In this document: one piece after another, positions 63,984-64,000 of the stretch
Layout: each line of letters opens with the position of its first letter
How positions within the stretch are numbered: the first letter of the stretch is position 1
Assembly (NCBI GenBank): GCA_964036665.1
Contig: OZ038530.1
Coordinates: 23,830,001 to 23,894,000, forward strand
Reading direction: 5' to 3'
DNA: 64,000 nucleotides
DNA from: Gordius sp. MW1
Taxonomy: Eukaryota > Nematomorpha > Gordioida > Gordea > Gordiidae
Program-made: the position numbers and the translations under genes
The notes under the pieces: model-generated
Seen by the model: only the letters and a program-made list of their open reading frames with translations
What the model was told of the DNA's origin: nothing
The model's database searches: none

Positions 63984-64000
63984 TAATATTTCTCTGTTTA
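63984..64000 (+). repeat. Spacer copy S16 (first 17 bases only)
   Basis: TAATATTTCTCTGTTTA is the left edge of another spacer, cut by the window. It shows that the array continues beyond the right end. Confidence 0.9.

Noticed and set aside
1..64000. Telomere repeats or a CENP-B-box centromere satellite
   Set aside because: No TTAGG or TTAGGG runs, and no CENP-B box core (TTCG..A..CGGG) in the monomers or spacers. Centromeric identity cannot be judged from sequence alone.
1..64000. Retrotransposon or full DNA transposon coding regions
   Set aside because: No reverse transcriptase, integrase or transposase reading frame on either strand, and no long terminal repeats. Only the short hAT-like end is supported.

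Overview
The window is one long eukaryotic tandem-repeat region, a macrosatellite with higher-order repeats. I see no credible protein-coding gene, rRNA, tRNA or prokaryotic feature. Two components alternate, always in the same orientation. The first is a run of very AT-rich 31-bp monomers (16 blocks, about 52.2 kb in all, or roughly 1,680 monomers by length). The second is a non-monomeric spacer of 783-788 bp, present in 15 full copies plus the first 17 bases of a sixteenth. Together they form repeat units U1-U15, which start at 2737, 6299, 10076, 14103, 17882, 22279, 25283, 29617, 33519, 39398, 42683, 44665, 48750, 52652 and 58316. The next unit begins at 63984. Unit lengths run from 1,982 to 5,879 bp. 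Almost all of this variation comes from the number of monomers, because the spacers differ only in a C-tract of 9-14 bases, one 1-bp deletion and a few substitutions.

The composition, the array size, the TATG-type microsatellite and a hAT-like transposon end suggest an animal genome, most plausibly an arthropod. That is inference; no species-diagnostic gene is present. The array could be heterochromatic or sex-chromosome satellite, or an intergenic-spacer type array, and the window alone cannot decide between these.

The spacer reads, left to right in copy 1: a degraded monomer edge (2737-2762); a C-tract and hAT-like terminal sequence (2763-2785, pointing into the array); AT-rich unique DNA holding an exon-like open frame on the minus strand (2879-3061); a TATAAAAG box (3047-3054); a TATG microsatellite (3254-3400); a GC-rich hairpin block with a 12-bp direct repeat (3400-3476); and a pyrimidine tract with a splice-acceptor-like CAG (3477-3513). 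The array then restarts.

The history of the region can be read from position-specific variants. Array block A2 has the same length as A4 (2,994), A8 the same as A13 (3,118) and A14 the same as A15 (4,880). A 10.4-kb stretch (28628-39005) recurs at 47761-58138 with a constant offset of 19,133. A 3.7-kb stretch (1-3692) recurs at offset 7,339. Another 3.7-kb stretch (24886 to about 28545) recurs at offset 14,115/14,116. Units U1, U9, U10, U11 and U12 are mosaics whose junctions fall in register inside monomers, as expected for unequal crossing-over or gene conversion. The main story is therefore a young, actively rearranging macrosatellite that may have started from the internal minisatellite of a hAT-like non-autonomous element.
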